NCBI GenBank assembly: GCA_964369215.1
Contig: CAYJEZ010000001.1
Location: forward strand, 11,671-75,670
Origin: SIG603 sp964369215
GTDB taxonomy: Bacteria; Bacillota; Clostridia; Oscillospirales; Acutalibacteraceae
Length of the DNA: 64,000 nucleotides
Reading direction: 5' to 3'
In this document: positions 1-8,171 of the stretch, in pieces
Layout of the letters: every line of letters starts with the position of its first letter
Position numbering within the stretch: the first letter of the stretch is position 1
Made by a program: the position numbers and the translations under genes
Notes under the pieces: model-generated
The model's database searches: none
Told to the model about the DNA's origin: nothing
The model's input: only the letters and a program-made list of their open reading frames with translations

Positions 1-1
1 G

Positions 2-241
2 GGGGTACAACTTGAAATTTCTGTAGTAATAGGAAGAGCAAAACAAAAGATAAAGGATATAATGGATTTAGGCCAAGGAACTGTTTTAGAACTAGATAAA
101 CAGACTGGCTCTCCAGCTGAGATTATGGTTAACGGGCAACTACTTGCGTATGGCGATGTAATAGTTGTAGGAGATAACTTTGGCATTAGGGTAACGGAAA
201 TAGTAGGTTCTAAGGAACTATTAGAATCTTTAACTAAGTAA
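2..241 (+). CDS. fliN: FliN/FliY flagellar motor switch protein, C-terminal fragment
   Basis: Open at the left edge; the last 79 codons and a TAA are present. The fragment reads VQLEISVVIGRAKQKIKDIM and later GSPAEIMVNGQLLAYGDVIVV, which is the SpoA/FliN fold of the C-ring switch complex. FliN/FliY forms the lower cytoplasmic C-ring, which exchanges signals with CheY-P and the export apparatus. In Bacillus and Clostridia this domain is usually the C-terminus of the CheC-like phosphatase FliY, and the following cheY-fliO-fliP order supports that, but the N-terminus is outside the window so FliN and FliY cannot be told apart. Family assignment is firm. Confidence 0.9.
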   Translation, partial: GVQLEISVVIGRAKQKIKDIMDLGQGTVLELDKQTGSPAEIMVNGQLLAYGDVIVVGDNFGIRVTEIVGSKELLESLTK

Positions 242-311
242 CAATTGTATAATTTAATATGATAATATAAAAATAACTTAATTTTGTATTTTGAAAGGAT
301 GGAAATTTATT

Positions 312-674
312 ATGTATAAGATATTAGTAGTTGATGATGCTGGTTTTATGAGAAAAATGGTGCAAACACATTTAAAAAAAGCAGGTTATGAAAATTTTAT
401 TGAAGGTGAAGATGGCCAACAAGCAGTAGAGTTATATAGCGCTGAGAAGCCTGACCTTGTTATTATGGACATTACTATGCCTAACATGGACGGAATTCAA
501 GCTCTTGCTGCAATTAAAGGTGCAGACCCTGCGGCTAAAATTGTAATGTGTTCTGCAATGGGTCAAGAGACAATGGTTATGGAAGCTATTAAGTTAGGAG
601 CTTTAGACTTCATTGTAAAACCATTTAAGCAAGAACGTATTGTACAAACAGTTAACAAAATATTACCTTTATAA
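312..674 (+). CDS. cheY: Chemotaxis response regulator CheY
   Basis: A 120-residue single receiver domain. Visible hallmarks are the acidic pair D8-D9, the phospho-acceptor D53 in VIMDITMPNMDG, S81 in the CSAMG switch loop and K103 in IVKPF. No output domain follows, so it is a diffusible CheY that binds the motor switch when phosphorylated by CheA. Start: an upstream in-frame TTG at 291 overlaps the ribosome site; the ATG at 312 has AAAGGATGG about 9 nt upstream and begins directly with MYKILVVDD. It lies between fliN/Y and fliO exactly as in the B. subtilis fla/che operon. cheC and cheD lie about 8 kb downstream. Confidence 0.95.
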   Translation: MYKILVVDDAGFMRKMVQTHLKKAGYENFIEGEDGQQAVELYSAEKPDLVIMDITMPNMDGIQALAAIKGADPAAKIVMCSAMGQETMVMEAIKLGALDFIVKPFKQERIVQTVNKILPL

Positions 675-684
675 TAAGGTATTT

Positions 685-740
685 TAGTTTTTTGCTTAAC
701 CTTAGACGAGAAATCTGCTAGGGTTAACTCTGCAAAACTA
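685..740 (+). other. Long intercistronic hairpin between cheY and fliO
   Basis: TAGTTTTTTGC-TTAACCTTAG pairs with CTAGGGTTAA-(CTCT)-GCAAAACTA around a 12-nt loop, giving about 19 base pairs with one G.U pair and a small internal loop. No U-run follows the 3' arm, so it is more likely an mRNA-stabilising or processing element than a full terminator. It lies between cheY (a protein needed in excess) and the export genes. Confidence 0.55.
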
Positions 741-780
741 ACACTAAAAAGTATGGTCATTAATTTGGAGATTTAGTTAT

Positions 781-1134
781 ATGTTTGATGATTTTTCGAG
801 CATTCTATCAGCAATAATTAGCTTGATATTAGTAGTTGCAATATTTTTTGGAGCACATTATGCCACAAAAATGTTTGGAGGAAAATATCAAAACTTGGGC
901 AAAGGCAATATAAAAATTCTCGAAAAAACTGTTATGGGCAAAGACCAATATTTGGTTATTGCTAAGGTTGGAGATAAAATTTTGCTTTTAGGAGTAACAG
1001 GTAATAACATTAATTTGATAGATACTCTTGAAGGCTACATTCCCCTTGAGAATGACAATAATCAAAGTTCGTCATTTTATGAAATATTATCTAAAAATAT
1101 TAAAGATAATTTTACTAAAAATAAAAATGATTAA
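781..1134 (+). CDS. fliO: Flagellar biosynthetic protein FliO (FliZ)
   Basis: 117 residues with one N-terminal membrane helix at about residues 8-28, then a small cytoplasmic domain. The segment KGNIKILEKTVMGKDQYLVIAKV followed by DKILLLGVTGNNINLI is the conserved part of FliO, an accessory factor that helps assemble the FliP ring of the flagellar type III export gate. Position between cheY and fliP is canonical (called fliZ in Bacillus). Sequence conservation is low in this family, so the call rests on the motif plus context. Confidence 0.88.
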   Translation: MFDDFSSILSAIISLILVVAIFFGAHYATKMFGGKYQNLGKGNIKILEKTVMGKDQYLVIAKVGDKILLLGVTGNNINLIDTLEGYIPLENDNNQSSSFYEILSKNIKDNFTKNKND

Positions 1135-1207
1135 AAGTAGAACAATTATTTTTTACACTTAGTTGCAACTTTTATTAACAACTAACGAAAGTTATTCCAA
1201 CAAACAA

Positions 1208-1226
1208 GGGCGGCTTAAGGTCGCCC
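1208..1226 (+). other. Small GC-rich hairpin upstream of fliP
   Basis: GGGCGGC-TTAAG-GTCGCCC forms a 7-bp stem with one G.U pair in the 138-nt fliO-fliP spacer. It is followed by ATTTAAAAG rather than a U-run, so it is not a convincing terminator; it may tune expression or RNA stability before the export-gate genes. Confidence 0.4.
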
Positions 1227-1272
1227 ATTTAAAAGATAGGAACACTACATAGAAAGAGAGGAACAAGACAAT

Positions 1273-2085
1273 ATGAACAACATAATAGAATTGTCGCCTC
1301 TTAATAAGTATAAAAGAGTGTTGCGTTTTTTATTTGTAATTGCAATCATTTTTTCTGGTCTTAGCTTTAATGTTTTAGGAATTGACGCTTTTGCTACCGG
1401 AACAGGAATATCTATTGATGTGAATACAGACGCTACTGAAGACTCTATGGCGGCTTTAGAACTTTTATTTGTTTTATCTATTATAGCACTTGCTCCTTCT
1501 CTTTTAATTATGATGACCAGTTTTACGAGAATAATAATAGTTTTTTCATTTTTAAGAAACGCTTTAGGTCTTCAGCAAACACCGCCTACTCAAGTATTAG
1601 TCGGAATAGCGCTTTTTTTAACACTTTTTATTATGCAACCTACTTTTGAGGAAATAAACGAGGTAGCAATAGCGCCTTATCAAGAGGGTGAGTTAACAGT
1701 AGAAGAGGTTTTGGTTGAAATTCAAGAGCCTTTAAAAGTATTTATGTTAAAAGAGACAAAGGTAGAAGACTTAAATTTATTTCTATCAGTATCAGGTCAA
1801 GGTGAGACTTTAGAAGAAGTAGATGTTGAGTCGCTTACTTCTTTAGGCCTTGAAGTAATTGTTCCTTCATTTATTACAAGTGAGTTAAAAACCGCATTTA
1901 CTATAGGTTTTATGCTGTTTTTACCTTTTTTAGTTATTGACATGATAGTTGCTAGTACCCTTATGTCTATGGGTATGGTTATGTTGCCTCCGTCTATGAT
2001 ATCTTTACCTTTTAAAGTAATGATTTTTGTAGTAGTAGATGGTTGGTCACTTATTATGGAGACCTTAATTCAGGGATTTTTTTAG
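1273..2085 (+). CDS. fliP: Flagellar export gate protein FliP
   Basis: 270 residues. An N-terminal hydrophobic segment at about residues 17-40 fits the cleavable signal known for FliP. Further helices flank the family signature TSFTRIIIVFSFLRNALGLQ and PPTQVLVGIALFLTLFIMQP; the C-terminal part contains LPFLVIDMIVASTLMSMGMVMLPP. FliP forms the pentameric core of the export gate with FliQ and FliR. A non-conserved, acidic loop (residues about 135-190) separates the two halves. Nine nucleotides separate it from fliQ. Confidence 0.97.
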   Translation: MNNIIELSPLNKYKRVLRFLFVIAIIFSGLSFNVLGIDAFATGTGISIDVNTDATEDSMAALELLFVLSIIALAPSLLIMMTSFTRIIIVFSFLRNALGLQQTPPTQVLVGIALFLTLFIMQPTFEEINEVAIAPYQEGELTVEEVLVEIQEPLKVFMLKETKVEDLNLFLSVSGQGETLEEVDVESLTSLGLEVIVPSFITSELKTAFTIGFMLFLPFLVIDMIVASTLMSMGMVMLPPSMISLPFKVMIFVVVDGWSLIMETLIQGFF

Positions 2086-2100
2086 AGAGGGTGATTGTCG

Positions 2101-2364
2101 TTGACAACAGAAAAAATATTAGAGATTTTCAGTACTGCTATACTTCTAATATTACAGCTAGCTGCACCTTTTTTGCTTATTAGCCTAGGTGTTGGCTTAT
2201 TGATTTCAATATTTCAAGCTGCCACTCAAATTAACGAGCAAACACTTACTTTTGTTCCTAAAATTGTCTCTATAGCTTTGATGTTACTGCTTATGGGTAG
2301 CTGGATTTTATCAAAAATAACAGATTTTTTTGCATACCTTACTCAAATAATGGCTGGGTTGTGA
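2101..2364 (+). CDS. fliQ: Flagellar export gate protein FliQ
   Basis: 87 residues, two membrane helices, typical FliQ length. The stretch LISIFQAATQINEQTLTFVPKI is diagnostic for FliQ and its injectisome homologues. No ATG is available; the TTG at 2101 has AGAGAGGGTGAT at a good distance, while the in-frame TTG at 2095 is too close to it. It wraps FliP5FliR1 in the export gate. Four nucleotides separate it from fliR, implying translational coupling. Confidence 0.94.
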   Translation: MTTEKILEIFSTAILLILQLAAPFLLISLGVGLLISIFQAATQINEQTLTFVPKIVSIALMLLLMGSWILSKITDFFAYLTQIMAGL

Positions 2365-2368
2365 TTTT

Positions 2369-3139
2369 ATGACTCTGGATATTATTGTTGAACAATTAAG
2401 CGTTTATATTTTAGTATTTTGTAGAATTGGTGGTATGATTTTTTTCAATCCACTTTTGTCTAGACAAAATATACCAACGCAGTTTAATATTGCCTTAGTC
2501 ATGGGCTTAACAGTTTTATCTGCTCCTTTAATTACTGCAGGAGATTTATCTGTAATGACTGATATGCAGTTTATATGGCTAATGCTTACAGAACTGTTTG
2601 TAGGTTTTTGCTGTGGTTTTATTTTTCAAATATTTTACTATTTGATATTTGCGGCTGGCGATATTATTGATTTAGGTTTTGGCCTTGCAATGGCAAAAGC
2701 TTTTGACCCTACTACAAACTTACAAATATCTATGTCTGGAAATATTTTTCAGCTTATATTTGTTCTTTACTTCTTTATTACCAATTCTCACTTAGTTTTT
2801 ATTAATATTATTATTTCTTCATTTGATATAGTTGAACTTGGTGGAGTTTTTATTGGACCTGCTGTTTACAGTTTTATTATAACCTTGTTTGCTAGTGCAT
2901 TTTTACTGGTAATGCAACTTGCTTTACCTTTTATTACGGCGGCATTTGTTTTAGAGATGTCTATGGGTATACTTATGAAAATAGTGCCTCAAATAAATGT
3001 TTTTTCAATTAACTTTCAATTTAAAATAATGTTTGGCTTGTTATTAATGTTCTTGTTTGCTGCGCCAACATCAGAATTTTTACTAAAGTATATGAATAAT
3101 ATGATAAGCACAATACAAAATGTCTTTAGTAGCTTTTAG
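2369..3139 (+). CDS. fliR: Flagellar export gate protein FliR
   Basis: 256 residues with about six membrane helices. Recognisable parts are RIGGMIFFNPLLSRQNIP near residue 18, the QIFYYLIFAAGDIIDLGFGLAMAKAFDP block near 86-113, and IVPQINVFSINFQFKIMFGL near the C-terminus. It completes the FliPQR pore. It is a separate polypeptide, not fused to flhB as in some Clostridium species; flhB starts 12 nt later. Confidence 0.95.
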   Translation: MTLDIIVEQLSVYILVFCRIGGMIFFNPLLSRQNIPTQFNIALVMGLTVLSAPLITAGDLSVMTDMQFIWLMLTELFVGFCCGFIFQIFYYLIFAAGDIIDLGFGLAMAKAFDPTTNLQISMSGNIFQLIFVLYFFITNSHLVFINIIISSFDIVELGGVFIGPAVYSFIITLFASAFLLVMQLALPFITAAFVLEMSMGILMKIVPQINVFSINFQFKIMFGLLLMFLFAAPTSEFLLKYMNNMISTIQNVFSSF

Positions 3140-3150
3140 GGGGGAATAAA

Positions 3151-4218
3151 ATGGCAGGTGAAAAAACCGAAAAAGCCACGCCCAAACGTAAGCAAGATGA
3201 AAGAAAAAAAGGGAATGTGTTTGTAAGCAAAGAGGTAGTATCTGTAAGTTCTTTACTTTTGATGTTTTTAGCCCTCAAATTTTTACTTCCTACTTCAATA
3301 ACTTACATTACTAATTTTGTAATAGAATACTTTGCAGTAGCTGGCGATATGAGTTATTTATCTGACACTGTTATATCTTCTGTTTTTGTCGACAGTGCAA
3401 TACTGTTTGGGTTAACAGCATTACCTTTACTAATGATTTCTATACTTATTAGCGTTGTGGCTACTATGGCACAAACAAAAATGCTTTTTTCTGCAAAGGC
3501 ATTTGCATTTAAAGGCGATAGAATTAACCCTATCAGCGGTTTTAAAAGAATGTTCTCTTTAAGAGGATTTGTTGAGCTAATTAAATCTATGCTTAAAATA
3601 GGACTACTTCTATATATTATATTCCTTGTTCTTTCTAACGAACTTGTTAACATGCCTAAAATGTTTAATATTCAACCTATTCAAGCCTATGCGTACACTG
3701 GTGAAGTTATTTTTACAATAGCCATTTCTGTTGGAGTTATTTTTATATTTTTGGCAGGGCTTGACTATTTGTATCAATGGTGGAACTATGAAAAGCAGCT
3801 TAGAATGACTAAGCAAGAAATAAAAGATGAATACAAACAAGTGGAAGGAGACCCACAAATTAAGGCTCATATTAGGGCTTTACAGCAACAAAGGGCAAGG
3901 CAAAGAATGATGCAAAACGTGCCCAGTGCCGATGTTGTAATAAGAAACCCAACACATTATGCTATAGCTATTAAGTATGACGCTGAAAAAAACAATGCAC
4001 CTGTGGTTATTGCAAAGGGCGCAGATTTTATAGCCTTAAAAATTATAGAAGTAGCTGATGAAAATGATGTGTATATAACAGAGAATAAACCGCTCGCAAG
4101 GGCGTTATATGATACAGTAGAGCTTTATTCGGAAATTCCTCCGGAGCACTACCAAGCAATAGCAGAGATATTAGGATTTATTTATAATCTTAAAAAGAAT
4201 AGACTAAGAAAAGCGTAA
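3151..4218 (+). CDS. flhB: Flagellar export switch protein FlhB
   Basis: 355 residues. The N-terminus GEKTEKATPKRKQDERKKGNV is the conserved cytoplasmic start; four membrane helices follow to about residue 210. The cytoplasmic domain carries the autocleavage motif N-P-T-H with N266-P267, whose self-cleavage switches export from rod/hook to filament substrates. The TGG..EKQLRMTKQEIKDEYKQVEGDPQIK linker is also intact. Ribosome site AGGGGGG lies 5 nt upstream of the ATG. A functional switch is expected. Confidence 0.97.
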   Translation: MAGEKTEKATPKRKQDERKKGNVFVSKEVVSVSSLLLMFLALKFLLPTSITYITNFVIEYFAVAGDMSYLSDTVISSVFVDSAILFGLTALPLLMISILISVVATMAQTKMLFSAKAFAFKGDRINPISGFKRMFSLRGFVELIKSMLKIGLLLYIIFLVLSNELVNMPKMFNIQPIQAYAYTGEVIFTIAISVGVIFIFLAGLDYLYQWWNYEKQLRMTKQEIKDEYKQVEGDPQIKAHIRALQQQRARQRMMQNVPSADVVIRNPTHYAIAIKYDAEKNNAPVVIAKGADFIALKIIEVADENDVYITENKPLARALYDTVELYSEIPPEHYQAIAEILGFIYNLKKNRLRKA

Positions 4219-4244
4219 ATTTTAAAGAAAGGTGTAATTACTAA

Positions 4245-6302
4245 ATGAATAACAAACTTATAGGCAACAGTATAGCTGTAATTGTAGTTATGATAGTAGC
4301 TGCTTTAATTATACCTTTACATACAGGGGTTTTAGACTTTTTATTTATTGTAAACCTTACCTTGTCGTTGGTCATTTTACTTACAACCATGTATATTAAA
4401 GAGCCTTTGGAGTTTAGCATTTTCCCATCTTTACTACTTATTACCACTTTGTTTAGGTTAGTGCTAAACGTAAGCTCTACTCGCTCAATTTTAATGAACG
4501 AGGGCTATGCAGGAGAAGTTATCAGAACCTTTGGTGAATTTGTTATCAGGGGTGACATAGTAGTAGGTTTAGTTATATTCGTAATTATAGTTTTAGTTCA
4601 GTTTTTGGTAATTACAAAAGGTGCTGAACGTGTAGCAGAGGTAAGTGCAAGGTTTACACTTGACGCCATGCCAGGTAAACAAATGGCTATTGATGCAGAC
4701 TTAAGCTCAGGTCTTATTGACGAAGAGCAAGCAAGAGCAAGAAGAGAATCTATTCAAAGGGGTGCAGACTTCTTTGGCTCTATGGACGGTGCCTCTAAAT
4801 TTGTTAAAGGAGACGCAGTAATATCTATAATCGTTACTTTAATAAACTTGATAGGCGGTATAGCCATTGGCTTTATTGACGGAGTAGGTGACTTTGAATA
4901 CATTATAAGCACCTATGCTATTGCTACTGTAGGCGACGGCTTAATGAGCCAAATACCTGCTCTATTAATATCTGTTGCAACAGGTATGATAGTTACTCGT
5001 TCTGCCTCAAACTCTAACTTAAACTTTGATGTTTTAAGCCAATTTACAAGGCAACCTGTAGTTTTAATTATCGCTGGCATAAGTTTACCAGCCTTGATTT
5101 TTATAGGCTTCCCACCTGTGCAAGTTCTTTTAATATCCGCATTTTTATTAACCATTGGATTTTGGATATACAACAACACTAAAAAACAACTTGCTGCTGC
5201 TGAAGAGCCCCCACAAATTACTGAAGAAGTTACCAGTGAGGTTAGCTTTTATAAAAACCTCGATAATGTTTATGGTCTTTTAAACGTAGACCCTATTAGC
5301 GTTCAGGTAGGTTACAGCCTACTACCTTTGGTAGACGAGGCAAGTGGCGGAAGCTTTTTAGACAGATTTGTTATGCTTAGAAAACAATTTGCGGATACTA
5401 TGGGTATGGTTGTGCCCCCACTTAGAATTACCGATAGAGGCGACCTTAACCCAAACCAGTATGAAATTTTATTAAGAGGCGAGGCAATAGCAACAGGTGA
5501 GATATTGGTTGACCATTACCTAGGACTAGCACCGGGCGACGTTATGGACTCAGGAGATATTGAAGGTATAGAAACTATTGACCCAGCCTTTAAAATGCCT
5601 GCAAAATGGATTAGTGAAGACAAACGAATTAAGGCAGAGATAGCAGGTTATACACTTATCGACCCTGTATCTGTAGTTATTACACACCTTTCAGAGATTA
5701 TAAGAGTGCATGCATATGAACTTCTTAGCAGGCAAGAAGTAAAGCGTATGGTTGAAAATTTAAAGAAAAACAACCAAGATATTGTAGAAGACACTATACC
5801 AAGCGTTGTTACTGTAAATAATTTACAAAGAATATTAAAAGCTCTTCTTCGTGAAGGCGTTCCTATTTTAGACCTTGAGATTATACTCGAGACTTTGTCT
5901 GACTATGCTCCTACAGTTAAAGATAACGATATGTTGGTAGAGTATGTAAGACAAGCACTTAGAAGAACTATTACTCACCATTATGCAGAGGCTGGCCAAC
6001 TTAAAGTAGTTTCTCTTGACAATGGTATAGAAGACCTTATTATGAAAAACTTAAAAAAGGTAGAGGGTGGAGCTTATTTAAACCTACAACCCGATGTTAT
6101 TCAAAAGGTAATGCACAGCACTAAAGAGCAAATAGATAAAATAGGAAAATTAGTACAGTCCCCTATAATTCTAACTTCCCCTTTTGTGAGGGTATACTTT
6201 AAAAAATTACTAGACCAGTTTTATCCAGACATTACAGTGCTGTCTTTAAATGATTTAGACACCGATGTACATATACAAGCTTTAGGCAATATTTCGATTT
6301 GA
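4245..6302 (+). CDS. flhA: Flagellar export protein FlhA
   Basis: 685 residues, normal length. The N-terminal half holds about eight membrane helices and the FHIPEP signature region (PSLLLITTLFRLVLNVSSTR; GDAVISIIVTLINLIGGIAIG). From about residue 330 a soluble domain follows, ending with the chaperone/substrate-docking segments (ALLREGVPILDLEIILETL, PFVRVYFKKLLDQFYPDITVLS). FlhA forms the nonameric export ring that receives substrates and uses the proton gradient. A sigma-A promoter overlaps its stop codon, and 94 nt later the sequence runs into an assembly gap, so a following flhF/flhG pair cannot be excluded. Confidence 0.97.
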   Translation: MNNKLIGNSIAVIVVMIVAALIIPLHTGVLDFLFIVNLTLSLVILLTTMYIKEPLEFSIFPSLLLITTLFRLVLNVSSTRSILMNEGYAGEVIRTFGEFVIRGDIVVGLVIFVIIVLVQFLVITKGAERVAEVSARFTLDAMPGKQMAIDADLSSGLIDEEQARARRESIQRGADFFGSMDGASKFVKGDAVISIIVTLINLIGGIAIGFIDGVGDFEYIISTYAIATVGDGLMSQIPALLISVATGMIVTRSASNSNLNFDVLSQFTRQPVVLIIAGISLPALIFIGFPPVQVLLISAFLLTIGFWIYNNTKKQLAAAEEPPQITEEVTSEVSFYKNLDNVYGLLNVDPISVQVGYSLLPLVDEASGGSFLDRFVMLRKQFADTMGMVVPPLRITDRGDLNPNQYEILLRGEAIATGEILVDHYLGLAPGDVMDSGDIEGIETIDPAFKMPAKWISEDKRIKAEIAGYTLIDPVSVVITHLSEIIRVHAYELLSRQEVKRMVENLKKNNQDIVEDTIPSVVTVNNLQRILKALLREGVPILDLEIILETLSDYAPTVKDNDMLVEYVRQALRRTITHHYAEAGQLKVVSLDNGIEDLIMKNLKKVEGGAYLNLQPDVIQKVMHSTKEQIDKIGKLVQSPIILTSPFVRVYFKKLLDQFYPDITVLSLNDLDTDVHIQALGNISI

Positions 6303-6327
6303 TTTTTGTCCAAAGATGTAGTATAAT
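6299..6327 (+). promoter_or_regulatory. Sigma-A promoter overlapping the flhA stop
   Basis: TTGATT (6299-6304), 17-bp spacer, TATAAT (6322-6327). The -35 box overlaps the flhA stop codon. A transcript would begin near 6334, at the start of the left arm of the inverted repeat, and run into the gap. Confidence 0.6.
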
Positions 6328-6330
6328 ATA

Positions 6331-6545
6331 GTTAATTAACTACAATAGTAAATAAACAAGAAAAACTAACACAAATTAAGCGAAAAACCGCATAGANNNN
6401 NNNNNNNNNNNNNNNNNNNNNNNNNNNNNNNNNNNNNNNNNNNNNNNNNNNNNNNNNNNNNNNNNNNNNNNNNNNNNNNNNNNNNNNNNNNNNNNNTTTT
6501 TCACTTGATTTCTGTAGTGTTTTCTAGGTTAATTTACTATATGAT
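6331..6545. repeat. Diverged inverted repeat whose arms flank the first assembly gap
   Basis: The reverse complement of the left flank (about 6340-6387) aligns with the right flank (6497-6545): both read TTTTTC-R-CTT-R-ATTT, then TGT, an AGT/T-run, TTTTCT and ATTTACTAT, about 80 percent identical over about 48 columns by eye. The 100 Ns at 6397-6496 lie between the arms. The left arm also ends in a small GCG-AAAAAC-CGC hairpin. This could be a fold-back element or a small inverted-repeat insertion that stopped the assembly. Genes in the gap (flhF, flhG, cheB, cheA, cheW in related operons) cannot be judged. Confidence 0.5.
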
Positions 6546-6583
6546 AAAGGTGTAGCGTAATTTTTCCGAAAGGAGGAAGAGTG

Positions 6584-7360
6584 TTGAATACTTTTAAGGC
6601 TATCTCTATAAAAGAAGAAAAAGTGGAAGACCCTGAGGCTTTAATGATAGAGTATAAACAAACAGGCAATGCAGAGCTTAGAAATAAACTGGTAATGCAT
6701 TATTTGCAATATGTAAATGTGGCAATATACAGTATGCGCTCTATCCTACTCTCGAACATTCCCTTTGAAGATTTTTTTAACGAAGGGATAATAGCCTTAA
6801 TGGATTGCATAGATAGATACGACCCCTATAGGGGAATTGCAACTTTTGACACTTATAGCTATACAGGAATAAGAGGAGCTATTTTAAAATACCACAGAAA
6901 GCAAAATTGGCTGCCTAACAGACTGTGGGAAGCAAGAAAAAAAATATCGCAAGGCAGAACTTTTTTAGAGCAAGAACTACTAAGAGAACCTACACATGCT
7001 GAACTTGCTGAGTATTTAAATATAAGCGAGGAGAAGCTTGATAGATATATTCGAGAAATGGCTGTTATAAATACTGTGTCTTTTGAAGAACTTCTAAGCG
7101 AAACATATGGAAGTCTTATAAAAGGCTTAAGTGAGATGACAAGCGAAGACATAGACCACGATTTGTTGACAGAAGAACTTCATAAAAGTTTAGCAGAGGC
7201 AATAGATAAGTTGCCACCTAAACAAAAACAAATAATTACACTTTACTATTATGAGAATTTAAATTTAAGAGAAATTGGCGAAGTTTTAGAACTGTCTCAA
7301 CAAAGAGTGTCTCAACTAAGAAAGAAGGCATTAGACGATTTAAAAAGAGCTTTAGAGTGA
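6584..7360 (+). CDS. fliA: Flagellar RNA polymerase sigma factor FliA/SigD
   Basis: About 258 residues. Region 2 is visible in ALMDCIDRYDPYRGIATFDTYSYTGIRGAILKYHRKQNWLPNRLWE; region 3 in EPTHAELAEYLNISEEKLDRYI; region 4 in IDKLPPKQKQIITLYYYENLNLREIGEVLELSQQRVSQLRKKAL. This is the sigma-28 class that transcribes late flagellar and chemotaxis genes. Start: an AGGAGG lies 4 nt before a GTG at 6581 and 7 nt before the adjacent TTG at 6584; the latter is better spaced. The gene directly precedes two rod genes, unlike B. subtilis where cheC and cheD come before sigD. Confidence 0.95.
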   Translation: MNTFKAISIKEEKVEDPEALMIEYKQTGNAELRNKLVMHYLQYVNVAIYSMRSILLSNIPFEDFFNEGIIALMDCIDRYDPYRGIATFDTYSYTGIRGAILKYHRKQNWLPNRLWEARKKISQGRTFLEQELLREPTHAELAEYLNISEEKLDRYIREMAVINTVSFEELLSETYGSLIKGLSEMTSEDIDHDLLTEELHKSLAEAIDKLPPKQKQIITLYYYENLNLREIGEVLELSQQRVSQLRKKALDDLKRALE

Positions 7361-7375
7361 AAGGATTGGTAAATT

Positions 7376-8128
7376 ATGCTTAGAGGATATTATACAGCGG
7401 CGTCTGGCTTGCTTACAAGGCAAAGGGAGATTGATGTTATAGGTAATAATCTTGTAAATATCAATACACCAGGCTACAAAACAGAAAAAATGCTTACTGG
7501 TTCATTTGAACAAGAGCTCGCTTTAAGGGTTGAGGGCGAAAATAAAGAGGTAATTGGAAATATGTATAGCACTTCTGCTATAGTAAGTAGTGTAGAGACG
7601 CAAGACTCGGGAGGTATTATAAAATCTACTGGAAGAGCAATGGACGTAGCCATTGAGGGTCCTGGCTATTATGTAGTTCAAGGAGCAAACGGGCAAGACT
7701 ACTTTACAAGAGAAGGTCAATTTTCAATTGACGAAGAAGGCTACTTGATTATACAAAATATAGGCAGAGTACAAAATGCTCAAGGAGATATTTTTGTTGG
7801 CTTAAGTGATTTTACAATAGAAAATAATGGTGATATTTACGGTGTTGCAGGTAACCAAATAGGAAATTTATCTGTAGCAGTCTTAAATTTAGATAGCACT
7901 TTAGAAAAATCAGAGAATGGAATGTACACTCTAACCGAGGGTGGGTTTGCATACAACAATGGCAACACAAAACTATTTCAAGGAAATTTAGAAATGTCTA
8001 ATGTAGATGCTAACTACGAGATGACAAGCTTAATTTCGGCACAAGCAGGTTTTACCTCTTGTAGTACTGTGCTTCAAATACTAGATGAAATAAACTCAAG
8101 GGCAGTTACAAAACTGGGCTCAATTTAA
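7376..8128 (+). CDS. Flagellar distal/proximal rod protein (FlgF/FlgG family, FlhO-like)
   Basis: 250 residues. The N-terminus LRGYYTAASGLLTRQREIDVIGNNLVNINTPGYK is the rod/hook signature, and the C-terminus DANYEMTSLISAQAGFTSCSTVLQILDEI is the matching helix of this family. The middle part YVVQGANGQDYFTREGQFSIDEEGYL is the FlgG-like beta region. With the next gene it makes the pair called flhO-flhP in Bacillus. These are exported through the FlhA/B gate and polymerise into the axial rod. Which of the two is proximal cannot be told from the sequence. Confidence 0.9.
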   Translation: MLRGYYTAASGLLTRQREIDVIGNNLVNINTPGYKTEKMLTGSFEQELALRVEGENKEVIGNMYSTSAIVSSVETQDSGGIIKSTGRAMDVAIEGPGYYVVQGANGQDYFTREGQFSIDEEGYLIIQNIGRVQNAQGDIFVGLSDFTIENNGDIYGVAGNQIGNLSVAVLNLDSTLEKSENGMYTLTEGGFAYNNGNTKLFQGNLEMSNVDANYEMTSLISAQAGFTSCSTVLQILDEINSRAVTKLGSI

Positions 8129-8171
8129 TAAATAGAGTTATATTCTATATATAGAAAGGTATGATTAAGAT

